Shown: positions 16,090 to 25,860, counted from the stretch's first letter. The stretch: DNA of 64,000 nucleotides from Streptosporangium sandarakinum (GCF_013409935.1 NZ_JACCCO010000001.1:3410001-3474000); one strand, 5' to 3'. The notes: generated from the letters alone by a model not told the origin. Translations and numbers: made by a program.

Positions 16090-16149
16090 GTTGTCAGGCT
16101 ATCCGGTGCCGGTCCGGAAACGGTGGTGAATCACACGTGCCGGGAGGCG

Positions 16150-17523
16150 TCAGGTGAGCGGCCGGAACGTCTCGCGGCGTCTCGGCAGCCACGAGGCGAG
16201 CAACCAGACCAGGGCCAGCGCGCCCAGCCCGAACCCGTTCTGGACGATCTTTCCCAGCACCGGGCTGAGCACCGGGATCTCGGCGGCCTTGATCGCCACT
16301 CCCCACCAGGGGACGGGCACCACGTAGTACAGCCAGACGCCCGCGGCGACCCGGACCCGCACCGGGTCGCGCCCGTCTCCGGCCAGCGCGCCGAGGACCA
16401 CGACCACCCAGGCCAGGTGGTGGATCCAGGCCACCGGCGACAGCAGCACCGCCATCAGGCCGGTCAGCGCGACCCCGGTCATCGTGTGCCCGTCGAGGAA
16501 CGCCCGGCGGGCGTGACGGAAGCCGTACCAGCCGACCGCGGCGACCAGGACCAGCCAGAGCAGGGAGGTGGGCGCGTCGGGCAGGTAGAGCCGGATCAGC
16601 ATGCCGCGCATCGACTGGTTGGTGGTCGCCGCGTTGGCGCCGAGCCGTTCGGGGTCGAGCAGCGCGTGGAACCAGAAGTCGGCGGCGTCGGACGGGATCA
16701 CCAGGAACGGCAGCAGGGTCAGCAGCGCGGCGGTGAAGGCCGCCATGAAGAAGGCCCGGCGCTGCTCCGGCCGCCCGCCCGGGCCGAACCCGGTGATGAG
16801 CAGGTAGATCAGGAAGACGCCGGGGGTGAGCTTGACCGCGGTGGCCAGGCCGATCAGCAGGCCGCGCGGCCAGACCGGGCGGCGGGCCGCGCAGTCGGCC
16901 AGGCAGAGCGCGACCAGCAGGATGTCCACCTGGCCGAAGCGGACCTGGTCCCTGATCGGCATCAGGTAGGTGCACGCGACCATCAGGACGGCGAACACCG
17001 CCGGGAGCCACAGGCCGCCCCACCGGCCCTCCGCCGGCGCGGCCGTACGGCCCGGCGCGGCCCCGCCCTGCGCACCACGGCCGGACGCGGCGCCGTCCGG
17101 CCCGCCGGACCCCGGCGCGGCGAGACCCGCTGCCGCGCGGCCCGTCGCGAGACGGCCCAGCGCGGCGCGGAAGGCGTACGCGACGGTGACGGCGAGCGTG
17201 GCGAAGATCCCGGCCGTCCACACCCACTGCGCGACCGGCCAGGACATCATGGCCAGCGGTACGGCCAGCATCGCCGCGACCGGCGGGTAGGTGAACGGCA
17301 GGAGCTGCGGCGCGGGCGTCACGAAGTCGTAGACCGGCCGGCCTTCGAGGAGTGCCTGGCCGCCGGTACGGTACACATCCAGGTCGACCAGTCGCTGGTC
17401 GTCGACGTTGCCCAGCCAGTAGAGGACCAGCGGGGCCGCCGCCGCAGCGACGAGCAGCAGCGCGAGCGGCCACACCCACGGTGGCCGCCTGACGGTGGTC
17501 GTCGCGGTCGCCTCGCCAGTCAT
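16150..17523 (-). CDS. GT87-type polyprenol-phosphate mannosyltransferase, integral membrane
   Basis: A 457-residue protein with about ten membrane segments. LDVYRTGGQALLEGRPVYDF and FTYPPVAAMLAVPLAM are typical of the GT87 (DUF2029) alpha-1,2-mannosyltransferases that use polyprenyl-phosphomannose on the outer face of the membrane to build lipoglycans. KLTPGVFLIYLLITG is another conserved segment. ATG 17523 is preferred over the frame extension to 17670. An Ala/Gly-rich insertion lies between membrane segments near the middle. It is divergent from the next membrane-protein gene. Confidence 0.85.
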   Translation of the reverse strand: MTGEATATTTVRRPPWVWPLALLLVAAAAAPLVLYWLGNVDDQRLVDLDVYRTGGQALLEGRPVYDFVTPAPQLLPFTYPPVAAMLAVPLAMMSWPVAQWVWTAGIFATLAVTVAYAFRAALGRLATGRAAAGLAAPGSGGPDGAASGRGAQGGAAPGRTAAPAEGRWGGLWLPAVFAVLMVACTYLMPIRDQVRFGQVDILLVALCLADCAARRPVWPRGLLIGLATAVKLTPGVFLIYLLITGFGPGGRPEQRRAFFMAAFTAALLTLLPFLVIPSDAADFWFHALLDPERLGANAATTNQSMRGMLIRLYLPDAPTSLLWLVLVAAVGWYGFRHARRAFLDGHTMTGVALTGLMAVLLSPVAWIHHLAWVVVVLGALAGDGRDPVRVRVAAGVWLYYVVPVPWWGVAIKAAEIPVLSPVLGKIVQNGFGLGALALVWLLASWLPRRRETFRPLT

Positions 17524-17681
17524 CACGAGCAGGCAGGTTACCGTGGGGCGGGTAAACCGGCGGCCCGGGTCCCGCCCGCGGATCTCCGCCGTGACGGGGA
17601 CGCCCGGCCGTCCGGCCGGTCGCGACGGGCGGAATGATCCACGAAGCAGGACCTGACGGTTCACGGACACGGGGGAGTCTC

Positions 17682-20081
17682 ATGGGTGCGGTGCACGGCG
17701 GTCACAGGCCCGTCCCCGCCGCGGGCCCGTTCCCGGCCCCGCCGGGCGCCGCGGGGCCGTTCCACGCCGCGCGGGCCCCGGAACGGCCGGCACGCGCCGC
17801 GCGGACGGCCGCCGGGGGCGTCCCCGCCGCACAGGCCGCCGCACGGACCGCCGCGCGGGTGCTGTGGGCCGCGCTGGTCGCCGTGTTCACGCTGGTTCTC
17901 CTCGTCCCCGGCACGGCCGCCCACGCCGCCGTGCCGGCCGCCGCCTCCGTTCCGGCCGCCGCCTCCCCGGCCGCACCGGCGAACCCGGGGCAGGTCGTGG
18001 TGATCGGGGTTCCCGGCCTCCAATGGGATGACCTCGACCGGGCGCGGACGCCGAACCTGTGGGGGCTCGTGGAGCGGGGCGGGTCCGCGTCGATGTCCAC
18101 CCGGGCGGTGCCCCCGCCGGGACGGAGTCTCATCTGCCCGGTCGCGGGCTGGCTGACCGTCTCGGCGGGGCAGCGGGCGGGAGCGCCCGGGGACGGCTGC
18201 GCGCCGCCCGCCGTGCCGCGACCCGGACCGGGCGGCGGGGCGAGCGTGCCGGACTGGTCCCGGCTCACCGCCCACAACGCCGCCGAGGTCTCCTACCGCC
18301 CGGTGCTCGGGCAGCTCGGGCAGCTCGTGGTGGACGCCGGGGGGAAGGTGGCGGCGGCCGGGCCGGGAGCCGCGCTCGCCGCTGCCGACAAGTCCGGAAA
18401 TATTGGTAAATACGCCCCCAGCATCGGCGGACTCGGCGACCTGACACCGTACCGGCTGGTGGTGGCGGAGGTTCCCGACCTCGCCGAGGCGTGGCTGCGG
18501 GGGCGTCCGGGAGACGGCGGCCCGCTCGCCGCGTTGACCGACCGGGCCCGCCGGGAGGCGGTGGCCGCCGCCGACCGCGGGGTGGGCGCGGTCCTCGGCC
18601 GGGTCCCGCCGGGCGCCACCGTCCTGCTCGGCGGCCTGTCCGACACCTCGCCGACCGCCCACCTGCACGTGGCCGTCGCCCGGGGGGCGTCCCCCGACGG
18701 CGCGCCGTACCCGCGCGGCCTGCTCACCGCGCCCTCCACCCGGCAGGACGGCCTGGTCACCAACACCGACCTGACCGCCACCGTGATCGCCCTGCTCGGC
18801 CTGGAGGCGCCGAACACGGTCGTGGGGCACGCCTGGCGGAGCGCCGGGCCGGGCGGCGGGAGCGCGGCCGCCACGGTGGACCGGCTGGCCGACGACGACC
18901 TCGCCAGCGAGGTGCTGCGCGAGGTGCGGGGGCCGTTCTTCACCGGCCTGGTGACCGTGCAGATCCTGTTCTACGTGCTGGCCGCCGTGGCGTTCCGGCG
19001 CGGCTGGGGCGGCTCGCGGGCGCTGACGGCCGTCCGGGGCGTCGCGACGGTCAGCGGCGCGATCCCCGTCGGCATCTTCCTGGCCCAGCTCGTGCCGTGG
19101 TGGAGCCTGCCCGCGCCGATGGCCGCGCTGGTCCTGACCATCGTGGCCGTCGCCTGCGTGGTCGCGGCGCTCGCCCTGGCCGGGCCGTGGCGGGCGCACG
19201 TCCTCGGCCCGCTGACCGTGGTCGCCGCGATCACCTCGCTGGCCCTGCTGGCCGACGTGATGACCGGCTCCCGGCTCCAGGTGAACGCGGTCGGCGGCTA
19301 CGAGCCCGTCACCGGTGGGCGCTTCTACGGCTTCGGCAACATCGCCTTCGCGGTCTACTCGGCCGGCACCATCCTGGCGCTCGCCGGGGTCGCCCAGTGG
19401 CTGCTGCCCCGCGGACGCCGCGCGCTCGCCCTGACCGTCTGCGTCCTGTACGGCGGGCTCGCGGTGTTCGCCGACGGCTGGCCGGGGTGGGGCGCCGACT
19501 TCGGCGGCGTCCCGGCGTTCCTGGCCGGGGTGGCCGTCCTCGTGGTCCTGCTGTCGGGTCGCCGGCTGTCGGTGGCCAAGGCCGTCCTGATCGGCACGGC
19601 GGGCGTCCTGGCCATCACGGTGATCGCGGTGGCCGACTGGCTGCGGCCCGCCGAACAGCGCACCCACCTCGGCGCGTTCGTCCAGCAGGTGCTGGACGGC
19701 GAGGCGTGGGCCGTGGTCACCCGGAAGTTCGGCGCGATGCTCGGGATCACCGTCGGCAACTGGCCGCTGACCCTGCTCTCGCTGGTCGCGCTGGCCTTCC
19801 TGTTCCTGGTGCTGGACCGCCCCTCCCGGTGGGGCGCCTCCGCGCTGGGCCGGGCCTACGCGCTGGCGCCCGCGCTGCGCGCCGGGCTGATCGGCGCGCT
19901 GGTCTGCGCGCTGGCCGGGTTCCTGCTGAACGACTCAGGCATCGCCATCCCGGCGATGGCGCTCACGGTCGCGGTGCCGCTGACGCTGACCGCCTGCGTG
20001 CGCGCGCTCCGGCTCTCGCCGCCCACCACGCCAGGGCGAGCGTCAGAGCCAGCAGGGACCACGGCACCACCCGCTCCCTGA
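17682..20081 (+). CDS. large membrane protein with N-terminal alkaline-phosphatase-like domain
   Basis: About 799 residues from ATG 17682 after GGGGGAG. A signal/anchor (VLWAALVAVFTLVLLVPGTAAHA) is followed by an extracytoplasmic domain of about 350 residues beginning VVIGVPGLQWDDLDRARTPNLWGLVERGG, which resembles the alkaline phosphatase/sulfatase superfamily, although I do not see a complete metal site. The C-terminal half has about ten membrane helices. Similar proteins occur in many actinomycetes; no function is established to my knowledge. Position next to mannosyltransferases suggests envelope modification. Its 3' end overlaps the convergent gene by 119 bp. Confidence 0.75.
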   Translation: MGAVHGGHRPVPAAGPFPAPPGAAGPFHAARAPERPARAARTAAGGVPAAQAAARTAARVLWAALVAVFTLVLLVPGTAAHAAVPAAASVPAAASPAAPANPGQVVVIGVPGLQWDDLDRARTPNLWGLVERGGSASMSTRAVPPPGRSLICPVAGWLTVSAGQRAGAPGDGCAPPAVPRPGPGGGASVPDWSRLTAHNAAEVSYRPVLGQLGQLVVDAGGKVAAAGPGAALAAADKSGNIGKYAPSIGGLGDLTPYRLVVAEVPDLAEAWLRGRPGDGGPLAALTDRARREAVAAADRGVGAVLGRVPPGATVLLGGLSDTSPTAHLHVAVARGASPDGAPYPRGLLTAPSTRQDGLVTNTDLTATVIALLGLEAPNTVVGHAWRSAGPGGGSAAATVDRLADDDLASEVLREVRGPFFTGLVTVQILFYVLAAVAFRRGWGGSRALTAVRGVATVSGAIPVGIFLAQLVPWWSLPAPMAALVLTIVAVACVVAALALAGPWRAHVLGPLTVVAAITSLALLADVMTGSRLQVNAVGGYEPVTGGRFYGFGNIAFAVYSAGTILALAGVAQWLLPRGRRALALTVCVLYGGLAVFADGWPGWGADFGGVPAFLAGVAVLVVLLSGRRLSVAKAVLIGTAGVLAITVIAVADWLRPAEQRTHLGAFVQQVLDGEAWAVVTRKFGAMLGITVGNWPLTLLSLVALAFLFLVLDRPSRWGASALGRAYALAPALRAGLIGALVCALAGFLLNDSGIAIPAMALTVAVPLTLTACVRALRLSPPTTPGRASEPAGTTAPPAP

Positions 20082-21546
20082 GCAGGGTCTTCAGCCACAG
20101 CAGGTCGGCCGGGCGCATCGCCTCCCTGGCCGGGAGGTAGCCCAGCGACAGGACGGCCGTCCTGGCCAGCACGAAGGTCTCCAGCGCGGGCCAGGACGCC
20201 CCGGCCGCCATCGCCAGCAGCGCGAAGGCCAGCCCGTCGTACCACGGCAGCGCGTACGGCGCGGCGAACAGCCAGGCGGCCACCAGCGCCGCGGAGACCG
20301 CCGGGGCGGTGGCCCGGGGCGTGGCCCGCAGGACCAGCCACGCCAGGCAGGCCAGCAGCAGCATCGAGCCGAGCTGGATCCAGGAGGAGTACGCGCCGGG
20401 CCCGAAGGCCGCCTGCAGGCCGGTCTTGGCGAGCTGCCACGGGGTGGCGAGGGAGACCTTCTTGCTGGCCGCGCCGACCTGGTCGAGCACGTGCGGCCCG
20501 GCCAGGCCGTAGGTCAGCAGCACGGTGGCCGTGGCGGCGCCCGCGACGACGGCGAGCCGGCGCGGCGAGCGGCGCAGCTCCCACGCCGGGCCGAGCGCGA
20601 CCAGCCCGGCGTTGAGCTTCACCCCGATGCCCAGCCCGAGCAGCACGCCGCTCCCGGCCCGCCGCCACCCGCCGCCCGGTCCGCCCGGTACGGCCGGACC
20701 CCCTGGTCCGGCCACGCCGGCCGGGACGGCGCCGGCCCGTGCCGCGTTCCCGGCCGCGTGGGCCACGAGCGCGGCGACCATGCAGGCCACGGCGAGGGTG
20801 TCGACGTGCATCCCAGCGGCCAGGTGGTAGAGCATCAGCGGGTTGGCCGCCCACAGCAGCGCCACCCGGCGGGACAGCCCGGCGTCGGCCCGGGTGAAGC
20901 GGTGCAGCAGCAGCGCGGTCCCGATGAACGCGGCCGCGTTGAACGCCGCCATCGCGAAGACCGTCAGCCTGACCGAGTCGCCGCCGATCAGGCTCGCCAG
21001 CGCGTGCACGGCCGTCGCCACCGGGCCGTACACGCTCGTCACGCCGGCCCACTCCTCCACCGCGCCGGTGACCGGGTCGGCGGGCAGCTCGGCGGGGGTG
21101 ACGGCGTAGGGGTCGAGGCCGAGGGCGGCCAGGCGACCGTAGGCGGCGTAGTTCAGGTGGTCGGCCGAGCCGGACGGGGGCAGGAAGGCCAGCAGCCCGG
21201 CCACCGCGCAGCCGGCCACCAGCAGCAGGCGGGGGGCGGGCCCGCTCCGGGCTCGCAGCGCGCCGGCCAGTCCGAGGCCGCCCAGCACGATCGCGGCCGC
21301 GGCCATGGCGATCACGAGGTGGCCGTCGGGGCGCACGCCCAGGGAGTAGGGGGGCTGCCAGGCCGGGCCGGGCAGCGCGGGGACCATCGCGGACGGCCCG
21401 AGCAGCCCGATCAGGACCGTCAGGACCGCCGACAGCCCCACGGCCGCGTAGGCGGCCGCGTCGATTCCCCGGAACGCGCCACGCGCGGGGGCTCGCCTGC
21501 CGTCGACAACCGCCGGATCCCGAGTCACCCGCAAATTCCAGCACAC
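19963..21546 (-). CDS. MptB-like polyprenol-phosphomannose-dependent alpha-1,6-mannosyltransferase
   Basis: A 527-residue GT-C membrane glycosyltransferase with about 12 helices. HLNYAAYGRLAALGLDPYAVTP, TSVYGPVATAVHALAS and LLWAANPLMLYHLAAGMHVDTLAVACM match the MptA/MptB family that elongates mannan chains. It is encoded by GTG 21546 or a slightly later GTG; the N-terminus is uncertain. A Pro/Gly/Ala-rich loop sits near residues 270-300. The 3' end is embedded in the end of the convergent gene. Confidence 0.83.
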   Translation of the reverse strand: MCWNLRVTRDPAVVDGRRAPARGAFRGIDAAAYAAVGLSAVLTVLIGLLGPSAMVPALPGPAWQPPYSLGVRPDGHLVIAMAAAAIVLGGLGLAGALRARSGPAPRLLLVAGCAVAGLLAFLPPSGSADHLNYAAYGRLAALGLDPYAVTPAELPADPVTGAVEEWAGVTSVYGPVATAVHALASLIGGDSVRLTVFAMAAFNAAAFIGTALLLHRFTRADAGLSRRVALLWAANPLMLYHLAAGMHVDTLAVACMVAALVAHAAGNAARAGAVPAGVAGPGGPAVPGGPGGGWRRAGSGVLLGLGIGVKLNAGLVALGPAWELRRSPRRLAVVAGAATATVLLTYGLAGPHVLDQVGAASKKVSLATPWQLAKTGLQAAFGPGAYSSWIQLGSMLLLACLAWLVLRATPRATAPAVSAALVAAWLFAAPYALPWYDGLAFALLAMAAGASWPALETFVLARTAVLSLGYLPAREAMRPADLLWLKTLLRERVVPWSLLALTLALAWWAARAGARARRRSASAAPRP

Positions 21547-21652
21547 CCGGCGCGGTGCCCCGGGCGGTGGCCGGTCCGGAGCGCCGGACGGGCATGCGCG
21601 GGCCCCCGGTGACGGTCCGCCGAGACGGCGGCCGACGGCCGGTGACGGGCGG

Positions 21653-22348
21653 CTAGCGGCGGACCAGCAGGGCGCGGGCGACGTCGCGGAACTGCCGGGC
21701 CCGGTGGACCTGGGCCCTCCAGTCGGTGCCGGTGGCCCGGTGGGCCATCTCCACCTCGACCTCCCGCACGCGGAACCCCTTGCGCAGCAGGTCGATCGTC
21801 AGCGCGGTCTCCACGCCGAAGCCGTGCGCCAGGGGGCGGGCGGCCTCGAAGGCCGCCCTGGTCAGGCAGCGCTGGCCGTTGAGCGGCTGGGCCGGGGTCC
21901 AGCCGGTCGCCCGCTCGATGCCCTCGCGTGCGAGCCGTACCACGAACCCGTGGCCGCCCAGCTTCACCCTGGTGGCGAACACGGCGATGGTCATGTCGGC
22001 CTCGCCCGCCGCGACGGGCTCGATCAGCGGCGCGGCGGTGCGCGCCGTCTCGCCCAGGTCGGCGTCGAGGAACAGGAGGTTCCTGGGGCTCTCGTCGTCG
22101 AACAGGCGCACCGCCTCGGCGCCGCTCTCCATGGCGGCGGCCTTGCCGCGGTTGCGGCTGTGCCGTACGACGCGCGCCCCGGCGGCCTTGGCCACCCTGC
22201 CGGTCTGGTCGGTCGAGCCGTCGTCCACCACGACGACGAGATCGACGCCCGGGAGCGCCGTGGCGGCGGCCACGGTGGCGCCGATCCTGTCCGCCTCGTC
22301 CTTGGCAGGGATGATCACTGCTGTGCCGGTCATCGTCGCGCCGGTCAC
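21653..22348 (-). CDS. family 2 glycosyltransferase
   Basis: A 231-residue GT-A enzyme: AVIIPAKDEADRIGATV, the nucleotide-binding VVVVDDGSTDQTG, and a DxD-type FLDADLGE. PLNGQRCLTRAAF and MAHRATGTD are typical of glucosyl-3-phosphoglycerate-synthase-like or dolichyl-phosphate-sugar synthase-like GT2 enzymes. Its GTG start overlaps the STAS-gene stop (GTGA). Donor and acceptor are unknown; with the polyprenol-dependent transferases nearby it could make a polyprenyl-phosphate sugar. Confidence 0.85.
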   Translation of the reverse strand: MTGATMTGTAVIIPAKDEADRIGATVAAATALPGVDLVVVVDDGSTDQTGRVAKAAGARVVRHSRNRGKAAAMESGAEAVRLFDDESPRNLLFLDADLGETARTAAPLIEPVAAGEADMTIAVFATRVKLGGHGFVVRLAREGIERATGWTPAQPLNGQRCLTRAAFEAARPLAHGFGVETALTIDLLRKGFRVREVEVEMAHRATGTDWRAQVHRARQFRDVARALLVRR

Positions 22349-22698
22349 CCCTGCGGCTCGGCCGACAGCGACTCGTCCGGCACCGCCTCGTGCACGGTGA
22401 ACACCGAGTCCAGCCCGGTGACCTGGAGGATCTTGCGTACGGCGGGCCGCGGCGCGGCCAGCTCCATGGTCCCCCCGCGCTCGCGCAGCCGCTTGAGCGC
22501 GGCGAGCAGCACGTTCATCCCCGTGGAGTCGCAGAACTCCACCTTGGAGAGGTCGAGGACCACGTAGGTGGTCGGACTCTCCTGGAGCAGCCGAGCGAAC
22601 TCGGACTGCAGGCCTGGCGCGGTGTACAGGTCGATTTCACCGGTGATAGTCATGACGGTGTGCCCGGCATGAGATCGAGTTGAGACTTTTAGCTCCAC
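22345..22698 (-). CDS. STAS-domain anti-sigma factor antagonist
   Basis: A 117-residue SpoIIAA/RsbV-type protein. GEIDLYTAPGL and DLSKVEFCDSTGMNVLL are diagnostic; Ser58 in DSTG is the residue phosphorylated by a cognate RsbW-like kinase. Unphosphorylated, such proteins bind the kinase and free a sigma factor. No sigma factor is adjacent; a RsbW-like ATPase gene lies 4 kb away at 26773. The GTGA overlap couples it to the glycosyltransferase gene downstream. Confidence 0.93.
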   Translation of the reverse strand: MELKVSTRSHAGHTVMTITGEIDLYTAPGLQSEFARLLQESPTTYVVLDLSKVEFCDSTGMNVLLAALKRLRERGGTMELAAPRPAVRKILQVTGLDSVFTVHEAVPDESLSAEPQG

Positions 22699-22918
22699 AG
22701 CGGCACACTAGCGGCGCGAAGGCCCCGGGTCACGTTCTCTCGCCCAGGACGAGTCGCCGGCCTTTTGTCCCCCGTTTCGACCTCACGGAAACCCTGAGTG
22801 CGCGAGACTTGACACTGCGCAATACCGGCTCGGCCGGGAAGGGAGTGACCCGGAACTCTCCCGCCCGTCCACTGCGCCACGGCAGCGACGACCGCTGAGC
22901 AGAAACGGGCTCGACCAG

Positions 22919-23431
22919 ATGAACACCGACCTTCCTGAGGACCCCCAGCGACAGCGGCTCCGGGACCACCTGGAGTCCATGATCACCCGAACCGAGAAGG
23001 CCACCTCGTGGCACGACGCGGCCGGGTCCCTCCGCGACATGATGAGCCACGAGGGATACGTCCCGATCAGGACCCGCCTGACGGGCGACGACCTCGACTT
23101 CCTGGAGGGCGCGCGCGAGGAGCTGCTCGGCTTCGCCACCCTCGGGGTCCGGCTCCTCGACCTCCACCGGCCGCGCGACGCGGGCGGCATCACCAGCGAC
23201 GCGGCCCACCCGATCCTGCGGTGCCGCGGCTGCATGTGGCGCTGGCCGTGTCCCACCTTCCGGGCCATGGTGGAGTCCTTCGACACCCCGCGGGCGCCGT
23301 CCTCCTACCGGCACGTCGAACCCGACGATCCCGACGATCCCGGCGGTTCCGGCGGTTCCGGCGGTTCCGGCGACGGAGGGAAGACCCGGGTGATCCTCGT
23401 CTCCCCACGGAGCGGCCCCCACGAACGGTAG
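22919..23431 (+). CDS. hypothetical protein with CxxC-type cluster
   Basis: A 170-residue protein from ATG 22919. A helical N-terminal half (LRDHLESMITRTEKATSWHD) is followed by ILRCRGCMWRWPCPTFRAM, a Cys-x2-Cys-x5-Cys group resembling small actinobacterial zinc-binding-like proteins such as those of the DUF6221 type. The tail has an acidic DDPDDP part and a GSGGSGGSG linker. No clear ribosome site precedes the start. Function unknown. Confidence 0.65.
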   Translation: MNTDLPEDPQRQRLRDHLESMITRTEKATSWHDAAGSLRDMMSHEGYVPIRTRLTGDDLDFLEGAREELLGFATLGVRLLDLHRPRDAGGITSDAAHPILRCRGCMWRWPCPTFRAMVESFDTPRAPSSYRHVEPDDPDDPGGSGGSGGSGDGGKTRVILVSPRSGPHER

Positions 23432-23478
23432 GCCGCCGACCGCGGACGGACCCCGGGCCCGGGACGGCGGGCGGACGC

Positions 23479-24606
23479 TCAGGCCGGCAGCGGCAGGCGG
23501 ATCTCGAAGCGGCAGCCGGCCCCGGCGTTGACCACGCCGATGGTCCCCTCGTGCGCCTCGACGATGCCCTGCGCGATCGCCAGACCGAGCCCGGCCCCGG
23601 TGCCGTCCGCACCCGGGGTCCGGGCCGCCTCGCCGCGGAAGGCCACGTCGAACACGCGGGGCAGGTCCTCCTCCGGGATGCCGCCGCAGCAGTCGGCGAC
23701 CGACAGGCAGGCGACCTCTCCCTCCACCGCCGCGCGCACCAGCACGGTGCCGTCGGCGGGGGTGTGCCTGATCGCGTTGACCACGAGGTTGCGCAGCGCC
23801 CTTGACAGCTCCCCCGCGTCGGCCACGACCGGGACGACCTCGCCCGCCTCGCCGGCCAGCCGTACGCTCTTGGCCCTGGCCAGCGGCTCGGCGCCGGCCA
23901 GGGCGTCGGCGACCAGGTCGCCGAGGCCTACCGGGGAGCGCGAAAGCCGCAGCGCGCCCGCGTGGATCCGCGACAGCTCGAACAGGTCGCCGACCATGCC
24001 CGACAGCCGGTCCACCTCCAGGCGGATCCGCCGGTGGTAGCGCGCCACGGTCTCCGGGTCGCCGGCCACGCCGTCCTCCAGCGCCTCGGCCATGGCCCGC
24101 ATGCCCGCCAGCGGGGTGCGCAGGTCGTGGCTGACCCAGGCGACGAGCTCGCGGCGCGCGCTCTCCAGCGCGCGTTCGCGCTCGTGGCCGAGGCGGATGC
24201 GCTCGTAGGCCTGCTCCAGGGTCCTGGCGATGGTGTCGAGTTCGGCGGGCAGGCTGCGGGGCGGCGCGAACTCCCCCGACGGCGGTACGGCGCGCACGGC
24301 CGCGACAAGCCTGCGGCTGGCCGCCACGACCCGGCGGGCCAGCACCGCCGCGACCCCCAGCCCGACGAGCCCGCCGACCGCGACCACGCTGAGCACGATG
24401 TCCCGGGGCGTGCCCTCGATGATCATCTCAAGGGTGATGGCGACCACCCCGCCGACCGTCGCCACGACGGTCACCACGGCGACCACCGCGAGCATCACGC
24501 CGATCGACCGTTCGCGCAGCAGCCGCATCGCGCCCAGCCCGGCCAGCGCCACCAGCAGGCCGAGGCCCGCCGTGACCGCGACGATGACCAGGATCTCGGG
24601 GATCAC
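23479..24606 (-). CDS. two-component sensor histidine kinase
   Basis: A 375-residue kinase with three predicted membrane helices at about 5-28, 36-60 and 70-92, and a very short external part, so the signal may be sensed in the membrane. The HisKA box is [12 protein letters not shown] with His160; the ATPase domain has [14 protein letters not shown] (N box) and [15 protein letters not shown] (G box). GTG start 24606 lies 4 bp after the response regulator stop, so the two are one operon. The signal is unknown. Confidence 0.92.
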   Translation of the reverse strand: MIPEILVIVAVTAGLGLLVALAGLGAMRLLRERSIGVMLAVVAVVTVVATVGGVVAITLEMIIEGTPRDIVLSVVAVGGLVGLGVAAVLARRVVAASRRLVAAVRAVPPSGEFAPPRSLPAELDTIARTLEQAYERIRLGHERERALESARRELVAWVSHDLRTPLAGMRAMAEALEDGVAGDPETVARYHRRIRLEVDRLSGMVGDLFELSRIHAGALRLSRSPVGLGDLVADALAGAEPLARAKSVRLAGEAGEVVPVVADAGELSRALRNLVVNAIRHTPADGTVLVRAAVEGEVACLSVADCCGGIPEEDLPRVFDVAFRGEAARTPGADGTGAGLGLAIAQGIVEAHEGTIGVVNAGAGCRFEIRLPLPA

Positions 24607-24610
24607 GGGA

Positions 24611-25306
24611 TCATGGCTCCGGGGTGGGCTCGAAGCGGTAGCCGACGCCCCAGACGGTGACGATGCGGCGGGGCGCGGCCGGGTCCGGCTCGATCTTCTC
24701 GCGGAGACGGCGGACGTGCACGGTCACCGTGGAGGAGTCGCCGAAGGACCAGCCCCAGACCTGGTCGAGCAGGGCCGCGCGGCTGAACGCCTGGCGGGGG
24801 TTGCGCATGAGGTGGGCCAGCAGGTCGAACTCGCGGGCGGTCAGCGTCACCTCCGCGGCGCCGAGCCGTACCTCGTGGGCGTCGACGTCGACGACCAGGT
24901 CGCCGTCCCGGAGCACGCCGGTCCCGGCCGCCGCCGCGGCGCCGCGTCCCCGCCGCAGCACGGACCGCACTCGCAGGGCCAGCTCCCGGGGGCTGAACGG
25001 CTTGGTGACGTAGTCGTCGGCGCCGATCTCCAGACCGGCCACCCGGTCGATCTCCTCGCCCAGCGCGGTCAGCATGATCACGGGGATCGGGCGGCGTTCC
25101 CGGAGCTTCCGGCAGACGGCGAGGCCGTCCATCTTCGGCAGCATCAGGTCGAGCACCATCAGGTCCGGCGGGTCGGACAGCGCCCGGCGGAGCGCCTCGG
25201 CGCCGTCGGAGACGCACTCCACCCGGTGGCCGTCGCGTTCGAGATAGCGGACCACGACCTCGGCCACCGTGGGGTCGTCGTCGACCACCAGAATCCGCGC
25301 GCCCAT
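24611..25306 (-). CDS. OmpR-family response regulator
   Basis: A 231-residue regulator from ATG 25306. The receiver has acidic DDD at 9-11, phosphoacceptor Asp53 in [11 protein letters not shown] and Lys102 in VTKPFSP. The C-terminal winged helix shows [22 protein letters not shown] and [14 protein letters not shown], typical of OmpR/PhoB DNA binding. Cognate kinase is the gene immediately downstream. Target genes are unknown. Confidence 0.94.
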   Translation of the reverse strand: MGARILVVDDDPTVAEVVVRYLERDGHRVECVSDGAEALRRALSDPPDLMVLDLMLPKMDGLAVCRKLRERRPIPVIMLTALGEEIDRVAGLEIGADDYVTKPFSPRELALRVRSVLRRGRGAAAAAGTGVLRDGDLVVDVDAHEVRLGAAEVTLTAREFDLLAHLMRNPRQAFSRAALLDQVWGWSFGDSSTVTVHVRRLREKIEPDPAAPRRIVTVWGVGYRFEPTPEP

Positions 25307-25432
25307 GACGTCCACGGTAGGCCCGTGCGGACCGTCCGCCGCGTCCGCGTCACCGGTCCGTAAGGATCGGGGAGAGCGGATCGTTATCCCCGTCGCCCCC
25401 GCGGGGGCCGCATCCCGCGTACCGTGGATCAC

Positions 25433-25600
25433 ATGACTCGTACGGTGATGGCGGTCCTGGGCGTCCTGCTGGCGCTTTACGTCGTGTTCGGGCTCCTGCT
25501 GCCGGCGCTGTTCGGGCTGCTGAAGTTCGTGCTCGTGCTGGCGGTGGTGGCGTTCGCGGTGGTGGCCGTGGTCACGGTCGTGAGCCGGCTCTCGAAGTGA
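25433..25600 (+). CDS. 55-residue hydrophobic membrane peptide
   Basis: ATG 25433 opens a frame of 55 residues that is nearly all Leu/Val/Ala with two membrane spans (VLGVLLALYVVFGLLLP and [19 protein letters not shown]). Its stop overlaps the GTG of the next gene (GTGA). The translational coupling and the conserved neighbourhood with a DUF6412-like and YidC gene support a real gene. No known function. Confidence 0.6.
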   Translation: MTRTVMAVLGVLLALYVVFGLLLPALFGLLKFVLVLAVVAFAVVAVVTVVSRLSK

Positions 25601-25860
25601 GCGTCCTGCTCACCCTCCAGACGCTGTTCGTCTGGGTGTTCGACGGCGGCGGGGCGGTCACGGCCGTCGCCGTCATCGGCTTGGGCGTGCTCCTGCTCGC
25701 CTGGGCGCTGCGCGCGGTGCCCTCCGTCTCCGATCCGCGACGCCCCCCGTCGCGGGAGCGTGATCGGGCCAGGCGGACGATGTTCATACGGCAGCGCGAT
25801 CCTGACGCGGCCGGGCGGTCACGACCGAGAGCACCGTCACCGGGCCCGGCGCCCGCGTAA
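25597..25860 (+). CDS. DUF6412-like small membrane protein
   Basis: An 87-residue protein with two hydrophobic segments in the first 40 residues (LLTLQTLFVWVF, AVTAVAVIGLGVLLLAWALRAVP) and a basic tail MFIRQRDPDAAGRSRPRAPS. The tail and the position just upstream of a YidC-like gene match the DUF6412 family of actinomycetes. GTG start overlaps the preceding gene. A role in helping the insertase is possible but unproven. Confidence 0.7.
   Translation: MSVLLTLQTLFVWVFDGGGAVTAVAVIGLGVLLLAWALRAVPSVSDPRRPPSRERDRARRTMFIRQRDPDAAGRSRPRAPSPGPAPA

Noticed and set aside
15778-17637. A 619-codon plus-strand frame across pheA and the GT87 gene
   Set aside because: It is a shadow of two recognised minus-strand genes and shows no domain.
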